Assembly (NCBI RefSeq): GCF_001514205.1
Contig: NZ_KQ948778.1
Span: 94,270-158,269, forward strand
Length of the DNA: 64,000 nt
Source: Streptomyces griseoruber
GTDB taxonomy: Bacteria > Actinomycetota > Actinomycetes > Streptomycetales > Streptomycetaceae
Reading direction: 5' to 3'
The translations under genes were made by a program, and so were the position numbers. The notes under the pieces are model-generated. The model had not been told where the DNA came from, ran no database searches, and saw only the letters and a list, made by a program, of their open reading frames with translations. The number at the start of each line of letters is the position of its first letter. The stretch's first letter is position 1. Below are positions 52,008 through 61,040 of the stretch, piece after piece.

Positions 52008-52790
52008 CTAGCGCCAGTTCACGGCCCCGCCGGCCCCCGGTGCCGTCGCCTCGATCTTGGCGCGTATCTCCCGCATCACGGCGACGATCCGCTCCTCGTG
52101 CCCGGCCGTCAGGCGGGCCAGCGGCACCGAGCAGCTGATCGCGTCCTGCGCCGGATGCTCGTACCGCAGTGCGAACCCGAAGCCGGCGATTCCGGTCACG
52201 CCCTCCTCGCGGTCCACGGAGTACCCTCGCGCCCGCACACCGGCCAGGTCCGCCCGCAGCGACTCGCGGCTGGTGTGCGACTTCGGGGTGAGCGCCGCGT
52301 AGGGCCCCTCGGGCAGCTCGTCGTCGGGACGTTCGGCGAGCAGTGCCTTGCCGAGGGCGCCGACGTGCGCGGGGAGGCGGCGGCCGACGCGGCTGATCGT
52401 GCGCAGATACGCGTGCGACTCACGGGTGGCGAGGTAGGCCACGTCCCGTCCGTCCAGCCGGCCCAGGTGGATCGTCTCGCCCAGCGCGTCGGACGCCTCG
52501 TCGAGGTACGGCCGCACCAGGCGGACGCGCGGGTCGGAGTCGAGGTAGCTGGTGCCGGTCAGCAGGGCGTGGATGCCGATGCCGTACAGGGAGCCGGTCA
52601 CGTCCGTGCGCACCCAGCCCCGGCCGATCAGGGTCTGGAGCAGCGCGTACATCGAGCTGCGCGGCACGCCCAGCGCGTCCGCCAGCTCCTGGAGCCGCGC
52701 CGGGCGGTCCCCGCGCTCGGCGAGCAGTTCCAGCAGCTCGACCGTGCGCGCGGCCGATTTCACCTCGCGGACGCCGCCTGTCTCCGACAT
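52008..52790 (-). CDS. IclR family transcriptional regulator
   Basis: The 260-residue protein has an N-terminal winged helix (RLQELADALGVPRSSMYALLQTLIGRGWV) and the IclR effector domain (ETIHLGRLDGRDVAYLATRES, VGALGKALLAERPDDELPEG, YSVDREEGVTGIAGFGFALR). It is divergent from kdgD/gudD, with an intervening promoter and inverted repeat, so it probably controls glucarate catabolism in response to glucarate or a product. The IclR and MFS genes are on the same strand with a 105-base gap. Confidence 0.9.
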   Translation of the reverse strand: MSETGGVREVKSAARTVELLELLAERGDRPARLQELADALGVPRSSMYALLQTLIGRGWVRTDVTGSLYGIGIHALLTGTSYLDSDPRVRLVRPYLDEASDALGETIHLGRLDGRDVAYLATRESHAYLRTISRVGRRLPAHVGALGKALLAERPDDELPEGPYAALTPKSHTSRESLRADLAGVRARGYSVDREEGVTGIAGFGFALRYEHPAQDAISCSVPLARLTAGHEERIVAVMREIRAKIEATAPGAGGAVNWR

Positions 52791-52821
52791 GCCCCGATCG
52801 TAAGCGGGGGCACCCGCGGCA

Positions 52822-52850
52822 TTGACGGTGGCCGTTCGCGTATCTAACCT
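52822..52850 (+). promoter_or_regulatory. kdgD promoter
   Basis: TTGACG (52822-52827) and TAACCT (52845-52850) with an exact 17-base spacer, close to consensus. Transcription would begin near 52857. Confidence 0.65.
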
Positions 52851-52867
52851 CCATCTTCATACATGGA
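52850..52867 (+). promoter_or_regulatory. operator candidate for the IclR regulator
   Basis: TCCAT, eight bases, ATGGA: an inverted repeat overlapping the end of the -10 box and the predicted start of transcription in the IclR-kdgD intergenic region. Confidence 0.4.
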
Positions 52868-52885
52868 TAGCGTCTACATAGGGAG

Positions 52886-53833
52886 ATGAAGAAGGTGGGC
52901 CTCGACACCGACACGGTCCGGCGGCTGCGGGAGGGCATGGCGGCGGGCGTGCTGTCCTTCCCGCTGACGAGCTTCCACGAGGACGGTTCCCTCGATCCCG
53001 ACGGCTTCCGCACCCATGTCGCGAGCCGGCTCGCCGCCGCCCCCGGAGGCCTCTTCCCCGCCTGCGGCACCGGCGAGTTCTTCTCCCTCGACGAGGACGA
53101 GTACCGCACCGTGGTGCGGATCGCCGTCGAGGAGGCCGCGGGGAGCGTGCCGGTCGTCGCCGGGACCGGCTACGGCTGGGCCCAGGCCGCCCGCTTCGCC
53201 CGCATCGCCGAGGAGGAGGGCGCCGACGCCCTGCTCGTCCTCCCGCACTACCTCGTCGCCGCCCCCCAGGACGGTCTGGTCGCCCAGCTGGAGCAGCTCG
53301 CCGCCCGCACCCGGCTCCCGCTCATCGCCTACCAGCGCGGACCGGTCGCCTACGGGGTCGACGCCTTCCGGCGGATCACCGCGATCCCCTCGGTCGTCGG
53401 CCTCAAGGACGGCCACAGCGACCTCGACCGCCTCCAGCGCCTCACCCTCGCCGCCCCCGAGGGCTTCCTGCTCTTCAACGGCGCCGCCACCGCCGAGATC
53501 CAGGCCCGCGCCTACGCCACCGTCGGCGTCCCCGCCTACTCCTCCGCCGTGCACGCCTTCGCACCCGAGATCGCGGGCGCCTTCTTCACCGCGCTGCGGG
53601 ACGGCGACGCGAGCACCGTCGACAAACTGCTGCGCGCGTTCTACGTCCCCCTCGTCGAACTCCGCGACCGGGCACCGGGCTACGCCGTGTCCCTCGTCAA
53701 GGCCGCCGCCCGGCTGCGCGGCGCCCCCGTCGGCCCCGTGCGCGCCCCGCTCACCGACCCCTCGGCCGCCGACCTGGCCGACCTCAGGACCCTTCTGACC
53801 ACCGGACTCGACCTCGTGGGAGCCGCCCTGTGA
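52886..53833 (+). CDS. kdgD: 5-dehydro-4-deoxyglucarate dehydratase
   Basis: This enzyme converts 5-dehydro-4-deoxyglucarate to 2-oxoglutarate semialdehyde, water and CO2. The 315-residue protein belongs to the dihydrodipicolinate synthase superfamily, with FPACGTGEFFSLDEDEYRTVV, Tyr in LIAYQRGP and the Schiff-base lysine in VVGLKDGHSDLDRLQ. ATG 52886 lies immediately after GGGAG; an in-frame GTG at 52895, 9 bases after GGGAG, may be the real start (VGLDTDTVRRLREG). It overlaps gudD by GTGA. Confidence 0.92.
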   Translation: MKKVGLDTDTVRRLREGMAAGVLSFPLTSFHEDGSLDPDGFRTHVASRLAAAPGGLFPACGTGEFFSLDEDEYRTVVRIAVEEAAGSVPVVAGTGYGWAQAARFARIAEEEGADALLVLPHYLVAAPQDGLVAQLEQLAARTRLPLIAYQRGPVAYGVDAFRRITAIPSVVGLKDGHSDLDRLQRLTLAAPEGFLLFNGAATAEIQARAYATVGVPAYSSAVHAFAPEIAGAFFTALRDGDASTVDKLLRAFYVPLVELRDRAPGYAVSLVKAAARLRGAPVGPVRAPLTDPSAADLADLRTLLTTGLDLVGAAL

Positions 53834-55119
53834 ACCTCGCCATCACAGACGTACGCCTGACGCCGATCCTGGTCGCCGACCCGCCGCTGCTCAACACCCA
53901 GGGCGTGCACCAGCCGTACACCCCCCGGCTGATCGTCGAGGTGGAGACCGCCGACGGCGTCACCGGGGTCGGCGAGACGTACGGCGACACCAAGTACCTG
54001 GAGCTGGCCCGCCCGTTCGCCGAGCGGCTGATCGGCCGTCAGGTCAGTGACCTGAACGGGCTGTTCACGATCGCCGACCAGACGGCGGTGGACTCCTCCC
54101 GGGTCTCCGGGAAGGTCGACGTGGGCGGGCTGCGCGGGGTCCAGACCGCCGACAAGCTGCGGCTGTCCGTCGTCTCCGGCTTCGAGGTCGCCTGCCTCGA
54201 CGCCCTCGGCAAGTCCCTCGGGCTGCCCGTCCACGCGCTGCTCGGCGGCAAGGTCCGCGACGCCGTCGAATACAGCGCCTACCTCTTCTACAAGTGGGCC
54301 GGCCACCCCGAGGGGGTGCCCGGCGAGCAGGACGACTGGGGCGCGGCGATCGACCCGGCCGGGATCGTCGAACAGGCCCGGCGCTTCACCGAGCGGTACG
54401 GGTTCACCTCCTTCAAGCTCAAGGGCGGGGTCTTCCCGCCCGAGGAGGAGATCGCCGCCGTACGCGCCCTCGCGGCGGCCTTCCCCGGACACCCGCTGCG
54501 GCTCGACCCCAACGGGGCCTGGAGCGTGGCGACCTCGCTGAAGGTCGCGAAGGAACTCGGGGACGTCCTCGAGTACCTGGAGGACCCCGCGCTCGGCACG
54601 CCCGCCATGGCCGAGGTCGCCGCGGCGACCGGCGTACCGCTCGCCACCAACATGTGCGTGACGACCTTCGCCGAGATCCAGGAGGCCTTCACCCGCGGGG
54701 CCGTGCAGGTCGTCCTCTCCGACCACCACTACTGGGGCGGGCTGCGCAACACCCAGCAGCTCGCCGCGATCTGCCGGACGTTCGGCGTCGGGGTGTCCAT
54801 GCACTCCAACACCCACCTCGGCATCTCGCTGGCCGCCATGACCCACGTCGCGTCCACCGTGCCCAACCTCCACCACGCCTGCGACTCCCACTACCCCTGG
54901 CAGGCGGAGGACGTCCTGACCGAGCGCCTCACCTTCGACGACGGCAAGGTCACCGTCTCCGACGCCCCCGGCCTCGGCGTCACCCTCGACCGGGAGAAGC
55001 TCGCCTTCCTCCACCGGCGTTGGCTCGACGACGACGGTTCGCTCCGCGAGCGCGACGACGCGGCGGCGATGCGATGGGCCGACCCCGACTGGGTGACACC
55101 CTCGGTACCCCGCTGGTAG
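53830..55119 (+). CDS. gudD: glucarate dehydratase
   Basis: Enolase-superfamily enzyme that dehydrates D-glucarate to 5-dehydro-4-deoxyglucarate, the substrate of KdgD. The 429-residue product shows the catalytic lysine region FTSFKLKGGVF, metal ligands in LRLDPNGAWS, YLEDPALG and the general-base histidine in MHSNTHLGISLAAMTH. The GTG overlaps the kdgD stop, coupling translation. A 2-oxoglutarate-semialdehyde dehydrogenase to complete the route is not in the window. Confidence 0.93.
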   Translation: MNLAITDVRLTPILVADPPLLNTQGVHQPYTPRLIVEVETADGVTGVGETYGDTKYLELARPFAERLIGRQVSDLNGLFTIADQTAVDSSRVSGKVDVGGLRGVQTADKLRLSVVSGFEVACLDALGKSLGLPVHALLGGKVRDAVEYSAYLFYKWAGHPEGVPGEQDDWGAAIDPAGIVEQARRFTERYGFTSFKLKGGVFPPEEEIAAVRALAAAFPGHPLRLDPNGAWSVATSLKVAKELGDVLEYLEDPALGTPAMAEVAAATGVPLATNMCVTTFAEIQEAFTRGAVQVVLSDHHYWGGLRNTQQLAAICRTFGVGVSMHSNTHLGISLAAMTHVASTVPNLHHACDSHYPWQAEDVLTERLTFDDGKVTVSDAPGLGVTLDREKLAFLHRRWLDDDGSLRERDDAAAMRWADPDWVTPSVPRW

Positions 55120-55270
55120 ACACGCGGCTTTCCCGGGCGTTCGGGGGGTTCGCGCGGCGTGCGGGGACCGGTGTGCTTCTGTTCGCGGCGTGACGGGAGC
55201 GGGAGGAGGGGCGGGCCGGGGGGCGGGTGGTGCAGACTGGCCAGGTCCGTACCACGTCAGGGAGCGCACC

Positions 55271-56404
55271 GTGACCGCGTCCACCGCGTCCACCGGAGAG
55301 GGACACCACCGCCGGAACGGCCAGGCCGCCCTGGTCGACCCCCTGGCCGCCCGGCGGGCGCCGGGAGATCCGCCCTGGGACGTCTACCTCACCGGCACCG
55401 TCTTCCTCGACATCGTCTTCACCGGCCTCGACTCCGCCCCCGTGCGCGGCACCGAGTCCTGGGCGCGCGGCATGGGTTCCAGCCCCGGCGGCGTGGCCAA
55501 CATGGCCACCGCGCTGGCCCGCCTGGGCCTGCGCACCTCCCTCGCCGCCGCCTTCGGCGACGACCACTACGGCGAGTACTGCTGGGACGCCCTCGAACAG
55601 GGCGAGGGCATCGACCTCGCCGCCTCCCGCACGGTCCCCGGCTGGCACTCGCCCGTCACCGTCTCCATGGCCTACGAGGGCGAGCGGACCATGGTCTCCC
55701 ACGGCCACGAACCGCCCCCGGAAGAGCCCGCCCCCGACTGCCCGCCGCACGCCCGCGCCGCCGTCGCCTCCCTCACCCCCGGCACACGCGACCCCTGGAT
55801 CGCCCAGGCCGCCGCCCGCGGCACCCGGGTCTTCGCCGACGTCGGCTGGGACGACACCGGCGCCTGGGACCTGGCCGGCCTCGCCGACCTGGAACACTGC
55901 GAGGCCTTCCTGCCGAACGCCGAGGAGGCCATGCGCTACACCCGCGCCGACTGCCCCCGCGCCGCCGCCCACGCCCTCACCGAGCACGTACCGCTCGCGG
56001 TCGTCACCCTCGGCGCCGAGGGCGCCTACGCGGTCGACGGACGCACCGGCGAGACCGCCGAGGTCCCCGCCATCGCCGTCGAGGCCCTCGACCCCACCGG
56101 CGCCGGGGACGTCTTCGTGGCCGGCTTCGTCACCGGCACCCTGGCCGACTGGCCGCTCGCCGACCGTGTCGCCTTCGCCGGCCTCACCGCGGCGCTCTCC
56201 GTCCAGGAGTTCGGCGGCTCGCTCTCCGCCCCCGGCTGGAGCGAGATCGCCGCCTGGTGGCGCAGGGTCCAGTCGGTCGAGGGCCAGGCCCCCGAGGCGC
56301 TGCGCCGGTACGCGTTCCTGGAGGGCCTGCTGCCCAGGGAGGAGACCACACCCTGGCCGCTGCGCCGCGCGGTCCCGACGATCGGTTTCGGCCGCTCGGC
56401 GTAG
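55271..56404 (+). CDS. PfkB family carbohydrate kinase
   Basis: The 377-residue protein belongs to the ribokinase/PfkB family: TGTVFLDIVFTGL, the sugar-binding GGVANMATALARLGLRTSLAAAFGDD and the catalytic DPTGAGDVFVAGFVTG. The GTG follows CAGGGAG. It is downstream of gudD with a 151-base gap, so it may or may not be part of the sugar-acid cluster; KdgD and GudD do not need a kinase. It could phosphorylate a different sugar, and it precedes phoH by 125 bases. Confidence 0.88.
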   Translation: MTASTASTGEGHHRRNGQAALVDPLAARRAPGDPPWDVYLTGTVFLDIVFTGLDSAPVRGTESWARGMGSSPGGVANMATALARLGLRTSLAAAFGDDHYGEYCWDALEQGEGIDLAASRTVPGWHSPVTVSMAYEGERTMVSHGHEPPPEEPAPDCPPHARAAVASLTPGTRDPWIAQAAARGTRVFADVGWDDTGAWDLAGLADLEHCEAFLPNAEEAMRYTRADCPRAAAHALTEHVPLAVVTLGAEGAYAVDGRTGETAEVPAIAVEALDPTGAGDVFVAGFVTGTLADWPLADRVAFAGLTAALSVQEFGGSLSAPGWSEIAAWWRRVQSVEGQAPEALRRYAFLEGLLPREETTPWPLRRAVPTIGFGRSA

Positions 56405-56529
56405 GCACCGGGCCCATGACAAAACCCCTCGGCGATGTCAGCCCCCTGGCGTACCCTGGAACACGCCAGGCCGCCCCAGTGGCAGGCGAGACACATCCGG
56501 GAGGACGTAGAGGCCCTCGTGGCCGGCCT

Positions 56530-57588
56530 ATGACTCAGACACCCACAGCTCACACGCCCGCGCAGGGCAAGGCGAGAGCACAGTTCACCGTTCCCGCCCA
56601 GCACCCCATGGTGACCGTGCTGGGGTCCGGCGACTCCCTCCTGCGCGTGATCGAGACGGCTTTCCCGGCGGCCGACATCCACGTCCGGGGCAATGAGATC
56701 AGCGCTACCGGCGACCCACGGGAAGTCGCCCTCATCCAGCGCCTGTTCGACGAGATGATGCTGGTGCTCCGCACCGGGCAGCCGATGACGGAGGACGCAG
56801 TGGAACGCTCGATCGCCATGCTGCGGGCGAGTGAGAACGGGACGAGTGACGGCCAGGAGACCCCGGCCGAGGTACTGACTCAGAACATCCTGTCCTCGCG
56901 CGGCCGCACCATCCGGCCCAAGACCCTCAACCAGAAGCGGTACGTCGACGCGATCGACAAGCACACGATCGTCTTCGGCATCGGCCCCGCCGGTACCGGC
57001 AAGACGTACCTGGCCATGGCGAAGGCGGTCCAGGCCCTCCAGTCCAAGCAGGTCAACCGGATCATCCTGACCCGCCCGGCGGTCGAGGCCGGCGAGCGCC
57101 TCGGCTTCCTGCCCGGCACGCTCTACGAGAAGATCGACCCCTACCTGCGCCCGCTGTACGACGCGCTGCACGACATGCTGGACCCGGACTCGATCCCGCG
57201 GCTGATGGCGGCCGGGACGATCGAGGTCGCGCCGCTGGCCTACATGCGCGGCCGTACCCTCAACGACGCCTTCATCATCCTGGACGAGGCCCAGAACACG
57301 AGCCCCGAACAGATGAAGATGTTCCTCACCCGCCTCGGCTTCGACTCGAAGATCGTGATCACGGGTGACGTGACCCAGGTCGACCTGCCGAACGGCACGA
57401 AGTCGGGTCTGCGTCAGGTCCAGGACATCCTGGAGGGCGTCGAGGACGTGCACTTCTCGCGCCTGTCGTCCCAGGACGTCGTACGGCACAAGCTGGTGGG
57501 CCGTATCGTCGACGCGTACGAGAAGTACGACAGCACCAACGGCACGGAGAACGGCACCCACAAGGGCGGCCGGACCAAACGGAAGTAG
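56530..57588 (+). CDS. phoH: PhoH-like ATPase
   Basis: A 352-residue P-loop ATPase of the PhoH group with an N-terminal KH-like region (VIETAFPAADIHVRGNEISATG), the P-loop GPAGTGKTYLAMAKAV, Walker B ILDEAQNTSPEQM and VITGDVTQVDLP. PhoH proteins of this kind are usually next to ybeY and associated with RNA metabolism. The ATG follows a short GC-rich gap without an obvious ribosome-binding site; a GGGAGGACG lies about 27 bases upstream. ybeY starts 12 bases after the stop, so they are an operon. Confidence 0.95.
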   Translation: MTQTPTAHTPAQGKARAQFTVPAQHPMVTVLGSGDSLLRVIETAFPAADIHVRGNEISATGDPREVALIQRLFDEMMLVLRTGQPMTEDAVERSIAMLRASENGTSDGQETPAEVLTQNILSSRGRTIRPKTLNQKRYVDAIDKHTIVFGIGPAGTGKTYLAMAKAVQALQSKQVNRIILTRPAVEAGERLGFLPGTLYEKIDPYLRPLYDALHDMLDPDSIPRLMAAGTIEVAPLAYMRGRTLNDAFIILDEAQNTSPEQMKMFLTRLGFDSKIVITGDVTQVDLPNGTKSGLRQVQDILEGVEDVHFSRLSSQDVVRHKLVGRIVDAYEKYDSTNGTENGTHKGGRTKRK

Positions 57589-57600
57589 ACAAGCCAGCAC

Positions 57601-58098
57601 ATGTCGATCGACGTCAACAACGAATCCGGAACCGAGGTCGACGAGCAGGCGATCCTCGACATCGCCCGCTACGCCCTCGCGCGGATGCGCATCCACCCGC
57701 TCTCCGAACTCTCGGTGATCGTCGTGGACGCCGACGCCATGGAGCAGCTGCACATCCAGTGGATGGACCTGCCGGGGCCGACGGACGTCATGTCCTTCCC
57801 GATGGACGAACTGCGTCCGCCGTCGAAGGACGACGACGAGCCCCCGCAGGGCCTCCTCGGCGACATCGTGCTCTGCCCCGAGGTCGCCGCCAAGCAGGGC
57901 ACCGAGGCGCCCACCCAGCACTCCATGGACGAGGAGCTCCAGCTGCTCACCGTCCACGGAGTGCTGCACCTGCTCGGCTACGACCACGAGGAACCCGACG
58001 AGAAGGCCGAGATGTTCGGCCTCCAGGCGGCCATCGTGGACGGCTGGCGCGCGGAGAAGGGCCTGACCGGCCCGTCCCCGGCGCCGACCCTCTCATGA
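57601..58098 (+). CDS. ybeY: rRNA maturation endoribonuclease YbeY
   Basis: YbeY is a zinc-dependent factor needed for 16S rRNA 3'-end maturation. The 165-residue protein has the zinc motif HGVLHLLGYDHEEPDEKAEMF (HxxxHxxxxxH), PTDVMSFPMDE and GDIVLCPEVAA. It overlaps corC by ATGA. The phoH-ybeY-corC order is standard in actinobacteria. Confidence 0.97.
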   Translation: MSIDVNNESGTEVDEQAILDIARYALARMRIHPLSELSVIVVDADAMEQLHIQWMDLPGPTDVMSFPMDELRPPSKDDDEPPQGLLGDIVLCPEVAAKQGTEAPTQHSMDEELQLLTVHGVLHLLGYDHEEPDEKAEMFGLQAAIVDGWRAEKGLTGPSPAPTLS

Positions 58099-59402
58099 GC
58101 CCCACCCTGGTCTCCGGCGCGATCGCCCTGGTCGTCGTCGCCTGGCTCGCCGCCTGCGCGGAGGCGGGCCTCGCGCGCGTCTCCAGCTTCCGCGCCGAGG
58201 AGGCCGTACGGTCCGGGCGGCGGGGCAGCGCCAAGCTCGCCCAGATCACCGCCGACCCCACCCGCTACCTCAACGTGGCGCTGCTGGTGCGCGTCGCCTG
58301 CGAGATGGCGGCGGCGGCCCTGGTGACGTACGCCTGCCTCCAGGAGATCCACGGCACGGCCCCCGCGCTGCTCGCCGCGATCGGCGTGATGGTCCTCGTC
58401 TCGTACGTCGCGGTCGGGGTCTCCCCGCGCACCATCGGCCGCCAGCACCCGCTGAACACCGCGACGGCGGCGGCGTACGTCCTGCTGCCACTGGCCCGGA
58501 TCATGGGCCCCGTCCCGTCGCTGCTGATCCTGATCGGCAACGCGCTCACCCCCGGCAAGGGCTTCCGCCGCGGCCCCTTCGCCTCCGAGGCGGAGCTGCG
58601 CGCCCTGGTCGACCTCGCCGAGCAGGAGTCCCTCATCGAGGACGAGGAGCGCCGGATGGTGCACTCCGTCTTCGAACTCGGCGACACCCTCGTCCGCGAG
58701 GTGATGGTCCCGCGCACCGACCTGGTCGTCATCGAGCGGTACAAGACGATCCGCCAGGCCCTCACCCTCGCCCTGCGCTCCGGTTTCTCGCGCATACCCG
58801 TGAGCGGGGAGAGCGAGGACGACATCGTCGGGATCGTGTACCTGAAGGACCTGGTCCGCAAGACGCACATCAGCCGGGACGCCGAGTCCGACCTCGTCTC
58901 CACGGCCATGCGGCCCGCCGCCTTCGTCCCCGACACCAAGAACGCCGGTGACCTGCTGCGCGAGATGCAGCTCCAGCGCAACCACGTCGCCGTCGTCATC
59001 GACGAGTACGGCGGCACGGCCGGCATCGTCACCATCGAGGACATCCTCGAGGAGATCGTCGGCGAGATCACCGACGAGTACGACCGTGAGCTCCCGCCCG
59101 TCGAGGAGCTCGGCGACGACCGCTACCGGGTCACCGCCCGCCTCGACATCACCGACCTCGGCGAGCTGTACGGCCTGGAGGAGTACGACGACGAGGACGT
59201 GGAGACCGTCGGCGGACTGCTCGCCAAGGCCCTGGGCCGGGTCCCCATCGCCGGGGCGGCCGGCGTGGTCGACCTCCCGGACGGCCGCACCCTGCGGCTC
59301 ACGGCGGAGGCGGCGGCCGGCCGCCGGAACAAGATCGTGACGGTACTGGTGGAGCCCGTCGAGCGGTCCTCGGACGGGACGCGGGAGGAGAAGCCGGAGT
59401 GA
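58095..59402 (+). CDS. CorC/HlyC family membrane protein with DUF21 and CBS domains
   Basis: The 435-residue protein has an N-terminal DUF21 membrane region (LVSGAIALVVVAWLAACAEAGL, LLVRVACEMAAAALVTYACL), two CBS domains (REVMVPRTDLVVIERY, AFVPDTKNAGDLLREMQLQRNHVAVVIDEYGGTAGIVT) and the CorC_HlyC domain (DDRYRVTARLDITDLGELYG). Such proteins are implicated in magnesium export or homeostasis in other bacteria; the name haemolysin is historical. It overlaps ybeY by ATGA and the MmcQ-like gene by GTGA. Confidence 0.95.
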   Translation: MSPTLVSGAIALVVVAWLAACAEAGLARVSSFRAEEAVRSGRRGSAKLAQITADPTRYLNVALLVRVACEMAAAALVTYACLQEIHGTAPALLAAIGVMVLVSYVAVGVSPRTIGRQHPLNTATAAAYVLLPLARIMGPVPSLLILIGNALTPGKGFRRGPFASEAELRALVDLAEQESLIEDEERRMVHSVFELGDTLVREVMVPRTDLVVIERYKTIRQALTLALRSGFSRIPVSGESEDDIVGIVYLKDLVRKTHISRDAESDLVSTAMRPAAFVPDTKNAGDLLREMQLQRNHVAVVIDEYGGTAGIVTIEDILEEIVGEITDEYDRELPPVEELGDDRYRVTARLDITDLGELYGLEEYDDEDVETVGGLLAKALGRVPIAGAAGVVDLPDGRTLRLTAEAAAGRRNKIVTVLVEPVERSSDGTREEKPE

Positions 59403-59758
59403 CCCCGGAGCAACTGCGCGCCCTGTGCCTGTCCTTCGAGGCGGCGGAGGAGGACTTCCCCTTCCGGCCGGAGATCTCCGTCTTCAAGGTCCTCGGCAAG
59501 ATGTTCGCGCTGAGCTGGACGGACCAGCGTCCCCTCAAGGTCAACCTCAAGTGCGACCCCGAGGACGCGGTCCGGCTGCGCTCCGACCACCCCGACCTGA
59601 TCGCCCCCGGCTACCACATGAACAAACGCCACTGGAACACGGTCACCGTCGACGGCGACCTCCCCGAGCGGCTCGTCCGCGAGCTGGTCGAGGACTCGTA
59701 CGACCTGGTGGTGGCCGGTCTGCCCCGCGCGGAGCGCCTCCGCCTGGACCGCCCCTGA
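59399..59758 (+). CDS. MmcQ/YjbR family protein
   Basis: The 119-residue product fits the MmcQ/YjbR DNA-binding-like fold: LCLSFEAAEEDFPFRPEISVFKVLGKMFALSW, LKVNLKCDPEDAVRLRSDHPDLIAPGYHMNKRHWNTV. The role of the family is poorly defined. The GTG overlaps the corC stop by GTGA. It is inserted here between corC and the cytidine-deaminase-like gene. Confidence 0.88.
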   Translation: MTPEQLRALCLSFEAAEEDFPFRPEISVFKVLGKMFALSWTDQRPLKVNLKCDPEDAVRLRSDHPDLIAPGYHMNKRHWNTVTVDGDLPERLVRELVEDSYDLVVAGLPRAERLRLDRP

Positions 59759-59802
59759 GGGGTGAGCGGGGTGAATGGCCGGCTGCTCCGTATGCTCGGA
59801 CC

Positions 59803-60156
59803 ATGACCGACAGCAACGCGCTCGACCCCGAGGACCGCAAGATCGTCACCCTGGCCCGTTCGGCGCGGGCCCGCAACGGTGTGCCCGAGGGCGCGGCCGT
59901 ACGGGACGACACGGGCCGAACCTATGTCGCCGGGACGGTCGAGCTGCCGTCGCTGAAGCTGAGCGCGCTGCGGACGGCGGTGGCGATGGCGGTGGCGTCG
60001 GGAGCGGCGTCGCTGGAGGCGGCGGCGGTGGTGAGCGAGGCGGAGGGCGTCGCCGAGGAGGATCTGGCCGCCGTACGGGATCTCGGCGGGCCGGGGACAC
60101 CGGTGCTGCTGGCTTCGCCGGACGGGACGGTACGGGGCACCGCTTCCGCCGGTTGA
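59803..60156 (+). CDS. cytidine-deaminase-like protein lacking the zinc motifs
   Basis: A 117-residue protein in the position of the small conserved gene between corC and era in actinobacteria (Rv2365c-like). It keeps the deaminase-fold outline (DPEDRKIVTLARSARARNGVPEGAAVRDDTGRTYVAGTVE, LSALRTAVAMAVASGA) but has no HAE or PCxxC, so the zinc site is gone. TATGCT ends 6 bases before ATG 59803, indicating a leaderless transcript rather than an operon with corC. era does not follow. Confidence 0.8.
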   Translation: MTDSNALDPEDRKIVTLARSARARNGVPEGAAVRDDTGRTYVAGTVELPSLKLSALRTAVAMAVASGAASLEAAAVVSEAEGVAEEDLAAVRDLGGPGTPVLLASPDGTVRGTASAG

Positions 60157-60377
60157 CGGATCCTTCCCGCCCACTCACTCACCCACTCACCCACCCCGGA
60201 AGTTCTGTTGTCAACTCGGCCGGAATTCGACCTTGCCGTCGCCCCTTCCCTCCCTCATCAATGGAGCCGTAACTTCCGACGGACCGTCAGATTCACCCCC
60301 CACCGGGCCCGGTGACCGCACCCACCGTCCCGCTCCCGACGTCCGTCTCCCCACATCCGGGAAGGAGCCGGAATTCC

Positions 60378-60869
60378 ATGAGCAAGCGAATCGGATCAGG
60401 TGCGGCACTGCTGGCCGGGGCCCTCGCGGTCACCGGGCTGGCGTTCGCGCCCTCGGCCGCCGCCGCCGTCACCCCGACGTCGGCCTCCATCACCGCCAGT
60501 TGCGGCATCTTCGGTGGCGGCGCCGCCACACTCACCGCCACCCAGAGCACCACCGACCCCACCGCGGCCACCATCACGCTCACGTCCAGCGCGATCACCA
60601 CACCGCTCGCGCTCGGCAAGAACACCATCGCGTCCACGCTCACGATGGTGAACTCCACCGGTGCCAACCGGGTCTTCAGCGGCACGGTGAACCCCGCCAT
60701 GTCCGCCGGCTCCTCCATCACGGTCGGTCCGCTTCCCGGGACCGTGGCCGTGGGGGACAGCCTGACCTTCGACGGCGGCAGCCTGAAGATGGTCATCTTC
60801 GGCATCACCATCACCTGTACGACGACACCGAACACGAACCAGACGCCGGGACCGTTCGTGTTCAGCTGA
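60378..60869 (+). CDS. small secreted protein, unknown function
   Basis: The 163-residue protein has a clear signal peptide (SKRIGSGAALLAGALAVTGLAFAPSAAAA) followed by a Thr/Ser-rich beta domain with two cysteines (TASCGIFG near 42 and ITCTTT near 148), probably a disulfide. The ATG follows GAAGGAG. The domain resembles the small exported proteins that accompany WxL-type surface proteins, but the family is uncertain. It is the first of three exported proteins in a row. Confidence 0.75.
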   Translation: MSKRIGSGAALLAGALAVTGLAFAPSAAAAVTPTSASITASCGIFGGGAATLTATQSTTDPTAATITLTSSAITTPLALGKNTIASTLTMVNSTGANRVFSGTVNPAMSAGSSITVGPLPGTVAVGDSLTFDGGSLKMVIFGITITCTTTPNTNQTPGPFVFS

Positions 60870-60892
60870 TAGCTACTGGAAACACCGCAGGC

Positions 60893-60932
60893 GGACCGTC
60901 AGTTTCCGTACGGGACCAGGAAGCTGACGGTC
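60893..60932 (+). terminator. hairpin between the first two exported-protein genes
   Basis: GGACCGTCAGTTTCC and GGAAGCTGACGGTCC form an imperfect 14-15-base stem downstream of the first gene. It lacks a T-run. TTGACA (60939-60944) just after it could be part of a new promoter, without a clear -10. Confidence 0.45.
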
Positions 60933-61040
60933 CATCAGTTGACATCCCCGTCTCCATTGACTTCTGGCGCGATCCGCACCTCAATGCCCCCTACGGCGCA
61001 GACGAGCCGCTGCGCCCGCACCCTGGAGGAGGGGGCAACG

